A stretch of DNA of 64,000 nucleotides from Dipteris shenzhenensis. Taxonomy: Eukaryota > Polypodiophyta > Polypodiopsida > Gleicheniales. Made by a program: the position numbers and the translations under genes. The notes under the pieces are model-generated. The model was not told the origin of the DNA. It was given only the letters and a program-made list of their open reading frames with translations, and did not search any database. Numbering within the stretch: the first letter of the stretch is position 1; every line of letters starts with the position of its first letter. The DNA lies in the NCBI GenBank assembly GCA_047967505.1, contig CM106539.1; one strand, given 5' to 3'. Below are positions 32,481 through 44,198 of the stretch, piece after piece.

Positions 32481-34671
32481 CTCCCCCTCGAGCACAATCC
32501 CAATTCCTGCACACCAAGTAGGTCTCTGAACTTGCGCAGCTTCTCTGCACCCAATGCCTTCGTGAATATGTCAACTACTTGATCCTCTGTGCTGACATAA
32601 ACTAGATCAATAAAACCTACTAGAACCTTCTCCCGCACATAGTGATAGTGCACCTCAATGTGCTTTCTTCTAGCATGATAGATTGGGTTATTTGCCAAGT
32701 GTATACTGCTCATATTGTCACAATAAATGACAATTGGCGTAGACTAATGCATATCATAAACTAGCTTATGCAACCAAGCTACCTCACATGCAGCCATTGC
32801 TGCACCCCTGTACTCAGCCTATGTGCTTGACAAGGCAACTGTAGGCTGTTTCTTGTTGCTCCAAGTGACTGCAGCACTCCCAAAAGAGAACGTATATCCA
32901 CTTGTAGATTGTCTATCAAAAATACTACCAGCCCAATCAACATCAGTGAATCCATGCAACTGTATCTAAACCCCAGCCTCATAAAATAGTCCATACTGCA
33001 ATGTGGATTTCACATACCTTAGTATGCATCTAGCCACATCCAAATGCGGTTTCCTTGGAGCCTGCATAAACTGACTTACCAACCCAAAAGCATAGCTCAA
33101 ATCTAGCCTGGTAATAGTCATATAAATCAAACTTCCTACTATGCGTCTCTACATAGTAGGGTCTTCCAGAAGCTCACCTGCATTTGCGTTCAACTTCACA
33201 TTCTGCTCCAAAGGAACTGAAATAGGCTTACAGCCTGTCATCCCAGATTTGGACAGCATATCCAATCCATACTGCCTCTGCAAGAGCCATATCCCACTTG
33301 TGGATCTAATCACCTCAATGCCCAAGAAGTAACGCAGCTCTCCCAAATCCTTCATCTCAAACTTCTGCTTCAATAGCATTTTCACATGAAGGATATCTTC
33401 ATTACTATCACCTGTGATGATCAAATCATCAACATAAATGACAACCAGCATAATGCCTTTATTTGTTTTTCTCACATAAAGTGAGAAATCTACCTTGGAA
33501 ATCTAAAAGCCAATAGTGACAAGATACTATCCTATCTTGTCAAACCATGCTCTGAGTGCTTGCTTCAAGCCATACAAGGCTTTCTTCAACTTGCAAACAA
33601 ACTCAGGATGAACAGCAGCATGAACATAACCTGGTGGCTGCTCCATATAGACCTCTTCTTGCAAATCACCATGCAAGAAGGCATTGTTTACATCCATCTG
33701 ATGTAAAGACCATTCCTTTGATGCAGCCATAGCAATGATTGCTCTTACAGTTGCCATCCTTGCAACCGGACTGAATGTTTCTTCATAATCAATGCCATAT
33801 GTCTGTGCATACCCCTTGACAACTAATCTTGCCTTGAATCTGTTCACTGAACCATCTCCATTGTGCTTCACCTGATAAACCCACTTGCAGCCAATTGCAT
33901 TCTTGTTTGGGCTCCCCCTGCCTCTAAAGTTACCACGTCCTCCTCCATAGGACTGGTTTTCTTGAATTTGCTGCATAATCGGCCTGCTCTACCTCTACCT
34001 CTACCTCTTCCAGCATTTGAGTAGAAGACAGCTTCTTTTGAAGTTCCTCCTGAAGAAGATGCACCACCATTTCTCTGCTCTTTAGAGATTAGAAGAGCAA
34101 TCAACTCCTCAAAATCAGGAAAATTCTCACGGACGGCAATGGATGTCCAAAATTGTGCATAATCCTTTCCTAGACCATTCAAGGTCACAGAAACTAAATC
34201 ATCATCTTCCACTGGCGACCCAATAGAAGCAAGTGCATCTACAATCTTCTTCACCTTCATGTGGTAGTCATTGATGCTCATATTTTCTCTCTGCACATTA
34301 TGCAACTCCTGCTTGAGCTGCATTTTCCTAGCTTGTGTATTTGTGCTATACATTTTTGTCAAAGTATCCCACACCTCCTTCGGTGTGCTTGCATCCTGAA
34401 TATGCACAATCATAGAATCTGAAATACTAATAGACAGCCAGTGCATAAATTTTCTGGCTCTCTCATGCCAGCCTTTAAATGCCTGCAACTCCTGTTGATT
34501 GGGAATATTAGGAATAATTGGTTCTTGTTCAGCTTCAGTAATGAACTCCCAATAGTCTTTTCCCTTAAGGAAATTCGTCATTCTAAACTTCCATGCTTGG
34601 AAGTTGTTCTTGTCAAGCTTTTTAGTGACAATCTGTGAAAGAGCATCAGACACCATTACAGAACACTGCAA
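32441..34671 (-). pseudogene. Copia gag joined to RT-RNase H; protease and integrase deleted
   Basis: The gag frame opens at 34,671 (MQCSV, then KLDKNNFQAWKFRM; the family ATG is 5 codons on) and runs to the Arg/Gly-rich tail. A frameshift near 33,970 precedes NFRGRGS, which is followed at once by [11 protein letters not shown], the RT start. Thus the CCHC knuckle, protease, integrase and linker are missing. RT follows with FHGDL-type and YVDDLII motifs and stops at several places, then RNase H (32,994-32,441) with HYHYVREKV and the D-I-F-T-K-A-L end. Confidence 0.85.
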
Positions 34672-35166
34672 AATATTCTGTCACTGCAAAAAAACACAAC
34701 TTCTGCCTCACAAGGGCAAATCTGCAAAACTGATGAGAGTGGTATTTGACCACACAGTCACTTCCTAGTGACGATTATGCATCAACAAGAAATAAGAATG
34801 ATTCTTTCACTCCCAATATCTCTGCGCATAGGCATACGATGTAATTTCTGCGATAACTTTTCATTGACTTGCAGAACAGTGGTCGCACAGCAAAAACAGG
34901 GCACTTTCTTGAGTGCCTGCGGAAAACTTCTACCACCAAAATGGGCCTTGAAATTGCCTCGTAGCATATACTGCCCTTTTGCCACACTGCAAAGGGCGTC
35001 CCAATCTGAGACAATGCACTCTTGCACTTTGTGGTTGTGCGGCGACCTGCAGAGATTTGCTCCCAAACTTGAAAAAAAAGGAAAGCAACACTGATCCTCT
35101 TACTAGGACACCACGAGCTTGGTTTGCTTTCTTGAGCTCCTTACCACAAACTGAGCTCTGATACCA

Positions 35167-35518
35167 TGTGAAGAGAGTGGGAGAGAAGGAAGGAGTCTCA
35201 CTTGCAGCTTTCTCACATACACATGGGGGAATATACACAAAGGTGGAGGCTGAAAACAAATTTCCTTTTCTTAGTTGTGAAATCCAAAAGAACTCTAAGT
35301 ACAAAAGAATAGGTGATCCCTATATGTGGGTCTCAAACCAAACTCAGCTATCTAAGGTGGCATACTAACTGAGCCACTAACTAGAGTACATAAAGATAGC
35401 TGTCATTCAGCTATTAGTCATGGGTGGTGTACCAACCGCATCTGCAGCTAACAAGTCGGTGACATAAATGCACAACGGTCACCCTAGCATATCACGAGTG
35501 GAGCTCGATATCTCAACA
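35167..35518 (-). repeat. 5' LTR of short copia
   Basis: 352 bp, same ends as its partner, with the PBS (GCTCTGATACCA) abutting at 35,155-35,166. Confidence 0.88.
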
Positions 35519-37280
35519 TGCGGTTCCTGCTGGGTGGGCACTGGTCTTTCCTTCTGTTGGTTATTTCTAGTAGGTGAATCTTTGATGAAATGGCCTCCCA
35601 TGCCACAAAGGAAAGAAGAGTTGGGTCACTACTGACACTGAAGATAAGATGGATGATAGATCGAGAGAAGAAGAATTTGTTGTTGCGAAGGAAGGTCCTT
35701 CTTTTACAATTGTCAAAAGTAGGAAAGCAAACAGGTTGGGAAAAGAAAAATCACAACTTGAGGAGGGAAATGCCAGAGGGAAGGAACTCAACTCAATAGA
35801 AAGAGAAAAAAGAAGAATGTCAAGAGGGTTTGCTTTATCTTCATCAGTCAATTTTAAGAAGAAACGGAATAAAAATAATACCCAATGATGCAAGACACCT
35901 TCACTTTCCTGAGCATCGATATCAAATGATCTCAAACCTGCTATTCTTGAAAGATGGTTAGGATCAAAAGGCCTTATACTAGAGTTTTTAGCTTTACAGG
36001 AGGTTAAAGTCTCAGGGACTAAGCTACATTGGCAGCTCCGTCAAATTGATGACAAAAGACAATGGTATTGCACTAACCATGAAGAAGGGAGAGATGGCGC
36101 AACACTGGGAGTAGCAACTCATCTCACCTAGGCAATCACTCACCCTCTTGGCACTTTTGACACTTTCAGGATAGGAGTTGAATTCTGCCATGCTCAATTG
36201 AATTATCAGATCTTCTCTGTCTACACCCCTAACTCTACAAAGGAAAGGTCTCTTCTCTGGTACAGCAAGTTTCTTCAAAACAACACTATACTTCTAGGTG
36301 ATTTCAACATCGTAGAGTCCCAAAAAGATAGATGGAATGGATTGGGAAACACTATCCGGGGTAGTGAATTGGCTTCATGGAATGCTCTTAAGGACTCTGC
36401 GGTGCTTGTTTATATCTCGACAGATACCTCTTTCACCTAGTCTAACAACCAAATTGGTCATGCCCATAGAAAAGTAAGGATAGATAGGACCTACTTCTCA
36501 AGAGAGATTTTGGACTCAGGTCTTTGTTATAAGAGCAAAGCCCTTGTTTCTCTTCCTTTCTCTGACCATAAACCAATCTTGATCTCTTTGGATAAGAGTG
36601 AGGGTCAAAGAAGGAAGCCGTGGTTCAAAGCTAACCCATTTTTCTTTCGCCTACCCTATGTGCAACAAAAGGTAATCAGGATTTGGGATAAAGCTTTTGA
36701 GGGTACTGCCACTATTACTGAAAAATGGATCAAGGCTACAGAAAGAACATGTATTTTTCTTAAAGCCATTAAAAAGCACACAGATATTGCTAGATCTGAA
36801 AGACACAACTGCCTTGAGGAAAAAATCAAGCATTTAGACACCCCATGGTCAGGAAAAGATTAAGGCTTTCACGATAGAATCAGTCACATTGAGGTTGCGC
36901 AATTCAAATCATACACAAGACAATGGTGGGAAGGAAAAGGCAATAGGCCTAATGAAGATGTGTTTTGTAGTCTTAGGAAAAAACAAGCACTGGAATCTAT
37001 TGAGCCTCTTCGACATGAGGATTGCTTAATCCACGATGCGAAAGAGATTGGGAAAATCATCGCAGATCATTTTCAGAGCATACTTCGGGATCCAACAATC
37101 CTCACCACTGAGAAAAGAAGAGCTAGAGAAAAGTGCAGTCTGGTTAGGAAGAAGATGGTGCAAATGTTTGACTCCATCTTTTTGGATAGGGACTTCTCCC
37201 TAGAGGAACTAAAAGCCACTGTCACTTCTATGGCAAAAGGCAAAACCCCTAGCGAGGATGGTCTCCCTGTTATTTCATAA
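35519..37280 (+). pseudogene. LINE: endonuclease and start of reverse transcriptase
   Basis: A basic linker (35,590-35,890) leads into an APE-type endonuclease readable from about 35,920: FLALQEVKVSGTKLHW (catalytic Glu), DKRQWYCTNHEEGRDGAT, FSVYTPNS, TILLGDFNIVES, RKVRIDRTYFS and LPFSDHKPI (catalytic His). Stops occur at 36,129, 36,438 and 36,861. Then comes the pre-RT region (RQWWEGKGNRPNEDVFCSLRKKQ) and the first RT motif (MAKGKTPSEDGLPV) before the frame ends at 37,280. The rest of RT is missing, so the element is dead. L1-like plant LINE is the likely type. Confidence 0.85.
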
Positions 37281-37699
37281 CCATGCAGGTTAGCACAAGT
37301 GACTCTGAGGGGTGTGCGAGGGTAGGTTGGCTTCAAGGATTGGCGGTTCAGTCTTCAACGGTCACTTCTCTAACTGTCAGATTGTTCTTGTGCGTATGCT
37401 ATTACTAGCATTTCGATGTTGTTCTTTACACAGTTGTTGTGCGAGTTCTTGCTCCAGAATATAGAGATCCTTAGTGTTCTGTCTCTATTTGCATTCAATG
37501 TATTCCTTTTTTGTAGATGTTACGCGTATCGTTTTATCTCCGTTTCTCGTAGCATTTGCGCATAGTTATGATGCTACACATTGGCGATCATGATGTGCAT
37601 TCTTACCATCACACAAGGGATTCGCGATCTGGTGGCTGATTGTCTTTCGGCAAGGTTTTGGGTGCACTCATGTCCTCCGTTCCTTGCTGTCATTGCGGA
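37281..37699. other. Between LINE and gypsy remnant, nothing recognised
   Basis: No coding frame or repeat assigned. Confidence 0.35.
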
Positions 37700-40115
37700 G
37701 GCACTTCACGTGGAGGTTTGCACGTAGTTGCACTCACCTCGGCTGAGATTCAGGAGGAGATTGCTGCGGTAAGGAGGCACGTCCATGGATTTATGTGATC
37801 CGATCCCCAGCACCCTGTGTATGGTCGAGCGAGTATGGAAATCCAAGTGAAGAACCTCATCCGGTGGTCGTGGCAGTGAATTCTGTGGTTGCTATCTTCC
37901 CAGTAGGCATGCATGCACACACGCTCGCAAGGGCCTCTTGATCCCTTGACACCAATGACGCGTTTGCGATGACGGAACAGTGATCCTGAGCATGGAGACG
38001 TCATTCTGCAAGGTTTTCAGGAGGAGTCGATCGATGTCAGAGTATGCCTTCTCATTTAGTTTCACTGCCACGGCTACGGGTGCGGGTCTCGCTTGATGGA
38101 CCCTAGGTACTGAGTGCATCTTTGTCTCCAACAATGGTTTTGGTTGCTTCTCACAATCTCTTCGGTCAAGGTTTGCCATCTGGAGGAGGAGGAGCACCAA
38201 ACATTGGAGGCGCTATGATGGCAGGCCAAGTCAAGTATGCAAGTTTGCAGGGAAAAAGTCGGATGACACAGATGCTCTTATCCGATAGTTTGAGAAGGTG
38301 TATGAGCTCAACAATCTGCTGCCCGTGGTACCACTCCGATAGGAAGCAATTTTTGAGTCAACTCTAGTAGGCAAGGCCGCACGATGGTTGGTAGACTCTG
38401 CGGTGGATCACTTCACCTCATATGATCTCACCCGCGAAGCATTCTTGAGATGGTTTCATCAGGAAAAAACGATTTTGCAAACTCTAGATAGATTGCGATG
38501 CTTGGATCAGGGAGATCAAGGTGTGGAGGATTATGCGTCCAAATATAACTTACTCTTGCAACTATGCCACAAGCAAATCGGCTTGCTTAGGAGATAATGA
38601 CTACTTCATTTTGGGGCTGCTATCTAGAGATCTGTGGATAGTGTTGGCCACAGTGGATCGGACATAGACGATGCTCACCGTGGTAGTGGCACAAGCACTT
38701 TGAGCAAGGGAGTCTCTGCACGAGAGGATAGCCAAGAACTTCAAATCCTCCAAAAGTAAAACCAGGAAGAAACTGCCAAAACATAAGAAGTCAGATGATA
38801 GCGGATGAAGATTCGGACGTGACTAGCTCTAAAGAAAGCTCTGAAGGTACCAGTTCGGAGGAATCTGACTCGGAAGTGGAGACAAAGATCGATGAGCCTC
38901 TAAAGGGGGCAAGGGCACTCCAGTGGCTTCCGGTGAAGGATTAGCACCTAAAGGGTTGAAAGGTATCCGGTGCACTCACTGCTGCAATCCTAGTTATTCC
39001 GTAGTCGAGTGTGCTCTGAATGTCAATTGGTGCGTGATTTACTTGACTAATCCTCACAACACAGTGGGATGCCACTATAATGGGCGTGGTGAGAGAGCAG
39101 TTGGTCAGTAGCAGTAAGATCTAGGTTCATCTTTTGTGTACGAAGAGCAACCATAGCAATCGTTTTCACCGCAACAATCGTTCCAACCACAATAGTCATT
39201 CCAATGAGGTGGGGGCAGTGGTGGCCATGGATGCAGATGCGAAGGTGGAGGTCGTGGACAAAATCGATCGAAAACCTGTCTATTCTGTTTGGGCAAAGGC
39301 CATTGGCGCAACAAATGCCTGGATGCTCAAGAATGGGATTGGCAATGAGCGGAGCGGCAAAAGATGACAAGGAAAATGCCCAGCACTTCGATGGTACACA
39401 TTGTTGATGATGATTTGTTGGTGTGCCCGGAATAAGCATAATCACCCATGCTGGTACCAAGCTGCATGGGCCAACTCCCAAGAAAGGTGACAAGCTACTG
39501 GATTGGCTGGCCCAGGAGTACGTACGATGCCAAGTCCATGAGTTGGTGGCAGAGGAGCCACCATTGATGCAACTGGCAAAGTCCACAAAGACACCCATTG
39601 CAGCACATAAGGTGCAGTTCGCAGAACCAGTGGTCCAACCGGATTCAGAGGCACAAGCCAAGTTCAAACTTCACTTACAAGGGAATGGTTTGAAGGTGGT
39701 TGAAGCGACTCCATTGTTGGTAGCTAACCAAGCCAAAAAGTGGGCGAATTCTCTGCAAAAAAAGCTAGGGTTGGAATGCATTCTAGAGGCATCGATCTAG
39801 ATCTCATTGGGAAGATTGCTCAACTTGGTTCCTAGATTCCACCGGTAGTTGTTGCACTCCCTACACATGGAGTCCAAACCAGAAGAGGTAGATCTTTGCC
39901 AAGCGGATTTCACTCTAGTACTGGTGGGAGTCCCTTTGACAGACATGAGAATTTTGGTGATATCCGCAAAAGCATGAGGGTGGACTTTTGCTCAGGTGCT
40001 GGTAGATGGAGGTTCGGGGGTCAACATTGTCACATTGAAGACCCGCATCAAATAGTACATTGGCTTTGTCCAGAACTTCAACAAGTATGGTGGTGTTTAG
40101 CATTTCAACGACCAT
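37700..40115 (+). pseudogene. Gypsy-type gag-protease remnant
   Basis: Broken + strand frames. AEIQEEIAAVRRHVHG near 37,740, a gag core at about 38,220-38,600 (DDTDALIRQFEKVYEL, then LVGKAARWLVDSAVDHF and LTREAFLRWFHQEK, EDYASKYNLLLQLC), an acidic Ser-rich stretch at about 38,810-38,890, a Cys-rich region with CTHC near 38,970, and a retropepsin motif VLVDGGSGVNIV at about 40,005-40,040. RT is absent; sequence ends in CT repeats at 40,130. At least six frame breaks. It is unrelated in sequence to the gypsy copies at 0-8.9 kb. Confidence 0.7.
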
Positions 40116-40133
40116 GACAGTAACTTGCAAAAT

Positions 40134-40289
40134 CTCTCTCTCTGTCTCTCTCTGTCTCTCTCTCTCTCTCTCTCTCCAACCCTAATTTTAGAAGATGCAA
40201 AAGAAAATTGAGTATCCATTTGATTTGGTGGGTAAAAACATACCAATGGACACAATTAGCATGGTGGTTTGCACTTGCAAAAAATATTG

Positions 40290-40326
<37 letters not shown>

Positions 40327-40508
40327 AATTTCGTAAGACAAGATCTTAAAAAAGTACTAGCAAATTGGAAAAAGTGATCAAAAGTGAAAGAAAGTACTAA
40401 GAAGTGATAACTATGCAAAAATATGAAAAGGTGCTCAACATTGCTAAAACCTGCTCTCACAATGCTGAACTAGTGGCTTCAACTGACACAGTGGTCTCTT
40501 CCAAAATA

Positions 40509-40580
<72 letters not shown>

Positions 40581-40640
40581 CCTCCCTGCCTCCCTCCCTC
40601 CCTCCCTCCCTCGCTCGCTCCCTCCCTGTGTGTGTGTGTG
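40134..40640. repeat. CT microsatellites (three tracts) with CCCT and GT tails
   Basis: CT runs at about 40,136-40,176, 40,290-40,322 and 40,511-40,577, the last followed by CCCT units to about 40,627 and a GT run at 40,627-40,641. Apparent Arg/Glu or Leu/Ser frames here are repeat artefacts. Confidence 0.95.
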
Positions 40641-41154
40641 TGTTGAGGGGTAACTCCACCACCCCACTAAACCACTACCTCCAAGTGAAGGAAGAGAATA
40701 TTCAGATATACTATCTTGTAACTAAAAAATGGTTATAACTTCCTCCAAGAACACTCTCTTGGAATTTTGTCTAATGAATGAATTTTGGAGTTGATTGTTA
40801 TTGGCTGCAATGTTATTGATGTATTACTCTAGATTTGGCTGAAGGAGAGCTCAATTGTTGTTCAGAGTAATATCAAGAAGAGAGAGTTGAAGGACAAATT
40901 GATGTAATGGGATCTAGAGTCCTAAGGTCTAAGGTTGTGAGTGTGTGAACACATGGTGTGCCTGGATAGGTGTTAGTAGGTGTGATTGAGACAATCATGG
41001 AACTAATTGAGAGATTTGTGGATCTAGATGCTCTACTGAGCTCATATTTGATGTCACCTACTGGATGTAACTGGAGCCTATATATTGGGCTTGTCTCTCT
41101 TGAATAGACACTCTCTTTTGCCTCACTTGCTAAATCCTTTTTGCAACTCCAACA
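40641..41154 (+). repeat. Probable 5' LTR of outer element
   Basis: It starts TGTTGAGGGGTAACTCC and ends CTCCAACA, with TATATATTGGG at about 41,079. A PBS-like TGGTATCAAAGC (one mismatch from the usual copia PBS) is at 41,157-41,168. Its first 247 bp recur at 55,409-55,656 in the same orientation. Confidence 0.6.
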
Positions 41155-41156
41155 TG

Positions 41157-41168
41157 TGGTATCAAAGC
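41157..41168 (+). other. Primer-binding-site-like sequence of outer element
   Basis: TGGTATCAAAGC, 2 bp after the putative LTR end. Confidence 0.55.
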
Positions 41169-42008
41169 ATTGGTTCACTCTCCTTGAGACCTCCTTGAGT
41201 GCCATGTCATCATCGTCTTCACCATGAAGTTTTTTTTGAAGCTTCTCTTCCCCTTCTTCCCATGAAATTTCCAAGTGCTTGTTCTCCTTCATCTCTAAAC
41301 CATTGCTCCAGCCATTTCAGCTGTAGATTCCCTTAGTTAGGGTGCACTTCTACCTGAGAGGAATTGAAGGAATTTTTCTTCTACAGCCCATGCTAAGACT
41401 TGCTCCATCCTGGGCCATTTCTATTGATTCAGCTTGCTGGAGTCACCATTTCAAAAATAGTTTAAGGTACACTTAGGCGACCCTATCGGATACTTGCTAT
41501 GGTGACTTTTGAGGGAAAATGGTCAAGGGAATGAGGAGAAACTAAAGAAAAATCAGTTGGGTTTTGAAGAAGACATGGTTTTTGGAGGTGGAGAAGATGC
41601 TACTGCACCTGGTGGTGTGAAGCTTCATTTGGTTTGAGACTTGCACTGAGTCTTCTACTTAAAAATACCTTTAATTGTGCAGCCAATTCCCTCTGCTTGA
41701 TGCTTTGTGGAGTGAGGTAGCAATCCTCCAATGTTCCTCCATTTTCTGCAAGCATTTCTAGACTAGTTTTGGAGTTTGATGCTACACTAAATGCTAAGGT
41801 GATGCTTGAGGAGTTGAAGTATAGATCAGAGATTTAGAGATTTCTTTTTCAGTTTAGTTGAATGCGTTTTTCACCATTTATGTTGAGGATTGAGGTTATG
41901 ATACTTTGAAGTGGATTTCAAGTCATACTATCTTTTTGACTAGTTGGCTAGTTAACTATTTGGATTGACCCCCATGACAAGAGCTTACATGAAGGAAGAA
42001 TATATCAT
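41169..42008 (+). other. Internal part of outer element, left of the nested copia
   Basis: No intact frame or recognised domain. It ends at the target site ATCAT, which is duplicated at 52,880-52,884. Confidence 0.4.
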
Positions 42009-42361
42009 TGTTGAGATATCGAGCTCCACTCGTGATATGCCAGGGTGACTGTTGTGCATTTATGTCACCGACCTGTTAGCTGGAGATGCGGTTGGTACAC
42101 CACCCACGAATAATAGCTGGATGACAGCTATCCTTATCTACTCTAGTTTGTGGCTTAGTTAGTATGCCACCTTAGTTAGTTGAGTTTGGTTTGAGACCCA
42201 CATATAGGGTTCTTCTATTTCTTTGTACTAGAGTTCTTTTGGCTTACACAACTAAGAAGAGGAAAACTGTTTTTCAGCCTCCACCTTCGTGTGTATTCCC
42301 CCATTGTGCATGTGAGAAAGCCTCAAGTGAGACTCCTTCCCTCTCTCCCACAATCTTCACA
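42009..42361 (+). repeat. 5' LTR of host copia (353 bp)
   Basis: TGTTGAGATATCGAG ... ATCTTCACA, followed by the PBS TGGTATCAGAGC at 42,362. Confidence 0.95.
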
Positions 42362-43426
42362 TGGTATCAGAGCCTTGTTCGTGGTAAGGAGCTCAAGAAA
42401 GCAAGCCAAGTTTGTGGTGTCCTGGTAAGAGGACCAGTGTTGCTTTCCTATTTCGAGTTTGGGAGCAAATCTCTACAGGTAGCACAGCCAGAAGTGCAGG
42501 AGTGCACTGTTTCAGATTGAGACGCCCTTCGCGGTGTGGCGAGAGCGCAGTATATGCTGCGGGTGAGGGGAAAGCCCTCAGTGACTTTATTTTTCGGATT
42601 TGAGGCCGTTTCGGGGCCCGTTTTGAAGGCGGAAGTTCTTCGCAGGCACTCATAAAAAGGCCCTGTTTTTGGCTGTGCGACCACTGCGCGGCTAGTCGGT
42701 GGAAAGGTGCCGCAGAAATTGCATCGTATGCCTGTGTGCAGAGATATTGGGAGTTAAGATTCATGCCTGTTGCCTGTTGATGCAAAATTGTCACTAGGAA
42801 GTGACTGTGTGGTGAAATACCACTTTTGTCAGTTTTGCAGATTTGCCCGTGTGAGGCAAAAAGCTGTGTTTTTTGCAGTGAAAGAATATTTTGCAGTGTT
42901 CTGTAATGGCATCTGATTCTCTTTCACAGATTGTCACTGAAAAGCTTGACAAGAACAACTTCCAGGCATGGAAGTTTAGAATGACGAATTTCTTGATGGG
43001 AAAAGGCTATTGGGAATTCATTACAGGAAATGAAGAAGAACCTGTTCTTCCTAATGTTCCTAGTCAACAGGAAATGCAGGCATTCAAAGGATGGCATGAG
43101 AGAGCCAGGAAAGTTATGTACTGGCTGTCTATCAGTATTTCAGACTCCATGATTGTGATATTCAGGATGCAAATACGCCAAAGGAGGCATGGGATACTTT
43201 GGCAAAAATGTATAGCACAAATACGCAAGCCAGGAAATGCAACTCAAACAGGAGTTGCACAATGTGCAGAGAGAAAATTTGAGCATAAATGACTACCACA
43301 TGAAAGTGAAGAAAATTGCAGATGCACTTGCTTCCATTGGGTCGCCAATGGATAATGATGATTTGGTTTCTGTGACCTTGAATGGTCTAGGAAAGGATTA
43401 TGCACAGTTCCGGACATCCATTGCCA

Positions 43427-44121
43427 TGTTAGAGTTAGCTCAAATGTCCACCTCTCATGTAACCCACCAATATTCTGTGTACCCAATGTTGTAAGGCCCC
43501 CATATGAGGAGAAGCCATGATGGGTATCAGATATTGGGAGGGATCCCCAGTTTAGACACTGGAAGGGGTCTTAGAGTAGACCAGATGGTTATGAGACGGC
43601 TTAGGAGCCAAGAGTAGATACCCGTCTGCACAAAGGGGGGGTTCGGGGGGGCGATAGCCCCCCCGATAGCAGGGGGTCCGGGGGGCGCAGGCCCCCGGTG
43701 GGGGTCTGGGGGCAAAGCCCCCAGCGGTAGGGTCCGGGGGCTGCCGGTAGCCCCAGGCCCGACGGTATGACCTATGCGCGATCCTTCATCTGCCCGACGG
43801 CATGTTTTCTGAAGGGTCGGTTGGTCTTCCAGGCCGACTGTCTATTAGGCCGACTGCCTATTACAGGGCCGACCGTCAACCACTTACACTATATAAGTGG
43901 CCACCCCCTATCATCAGATCACCAGTTCTTCACGCTCATAGTCCTCCGTCCAGCATCTGTCTAGATCACCATCGAAGCTCTGTCTGTAGAGCGCACGGGT
44001 GGACAGCCAACCATCAGTTGTATCAGCAGTTTGGTATATCAGAATTTTTTGTATTCTCTCCAGCTTTCCATCGTGTACTTGCGTTTTGTTGTTATCTTCC
44101 GCTGCGTACTATTTTCTTACA
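43427..44121 (+). repeat. 5' LTR of young copia (695 bp)
   Basis: TGTTAGAGTTAGC ... TTTTCTTACA. A TATA box (CTATATAAG) lies at about 43,889-43,897 inside a CCACTT...AAGTGG palindrome. Four GC-rich hairpin units lie at about 43,635-43,765. Open frames inside the LTR are not genes. Confidence 0.96.
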
Positions 44122-44133
44122 TGGTATCAGAGC
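44122..44133 (+). other. Primer-binding site (tRNA-iMet)
   Basis: TGGTATCAGAGC directly after the LTR end. Confidence 0.92.
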
Positions 44134-44198
44134 TCAGGCTATCTGAGTAACGACTTTATTGCAAGTTCAACGAGCTTTGTTAGCAAAGGCTACTAGGA

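Larger units (their letters stand above)
32139..35518 (-). mobile_element. Short copia element with both LTRs, inserted in a LINE
   Basis: LTRs at 32,139-32,480 and 35,167-35,518 (342 and 352 bp; an indel of about 10 bp plus many substitutions) and a minus-strand PBS at 35,155-35,166. The internal part, 2.7 kb, has gag (34,671 down), then joins directly to RT and RNase H. The candidate target repeats TACAA (left) and TGCGG (right) differ only by G-to-A changes. Same family as the copia at 42.0-52.9 kb and 57.5-60.5 kb. Confidence 0.88.

Noticed and set aside
40444-40667. Arg/Glu-rich frames near the CT repeats
   Set aside because: Translations of GA microsatellite.
43527-43964. Open frames inside the 43.4 kb LTR, repeated at 48,138-48,575
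   Set aside because: LTR sequence; identical because the LTRs are identical, not because of selection on protein.
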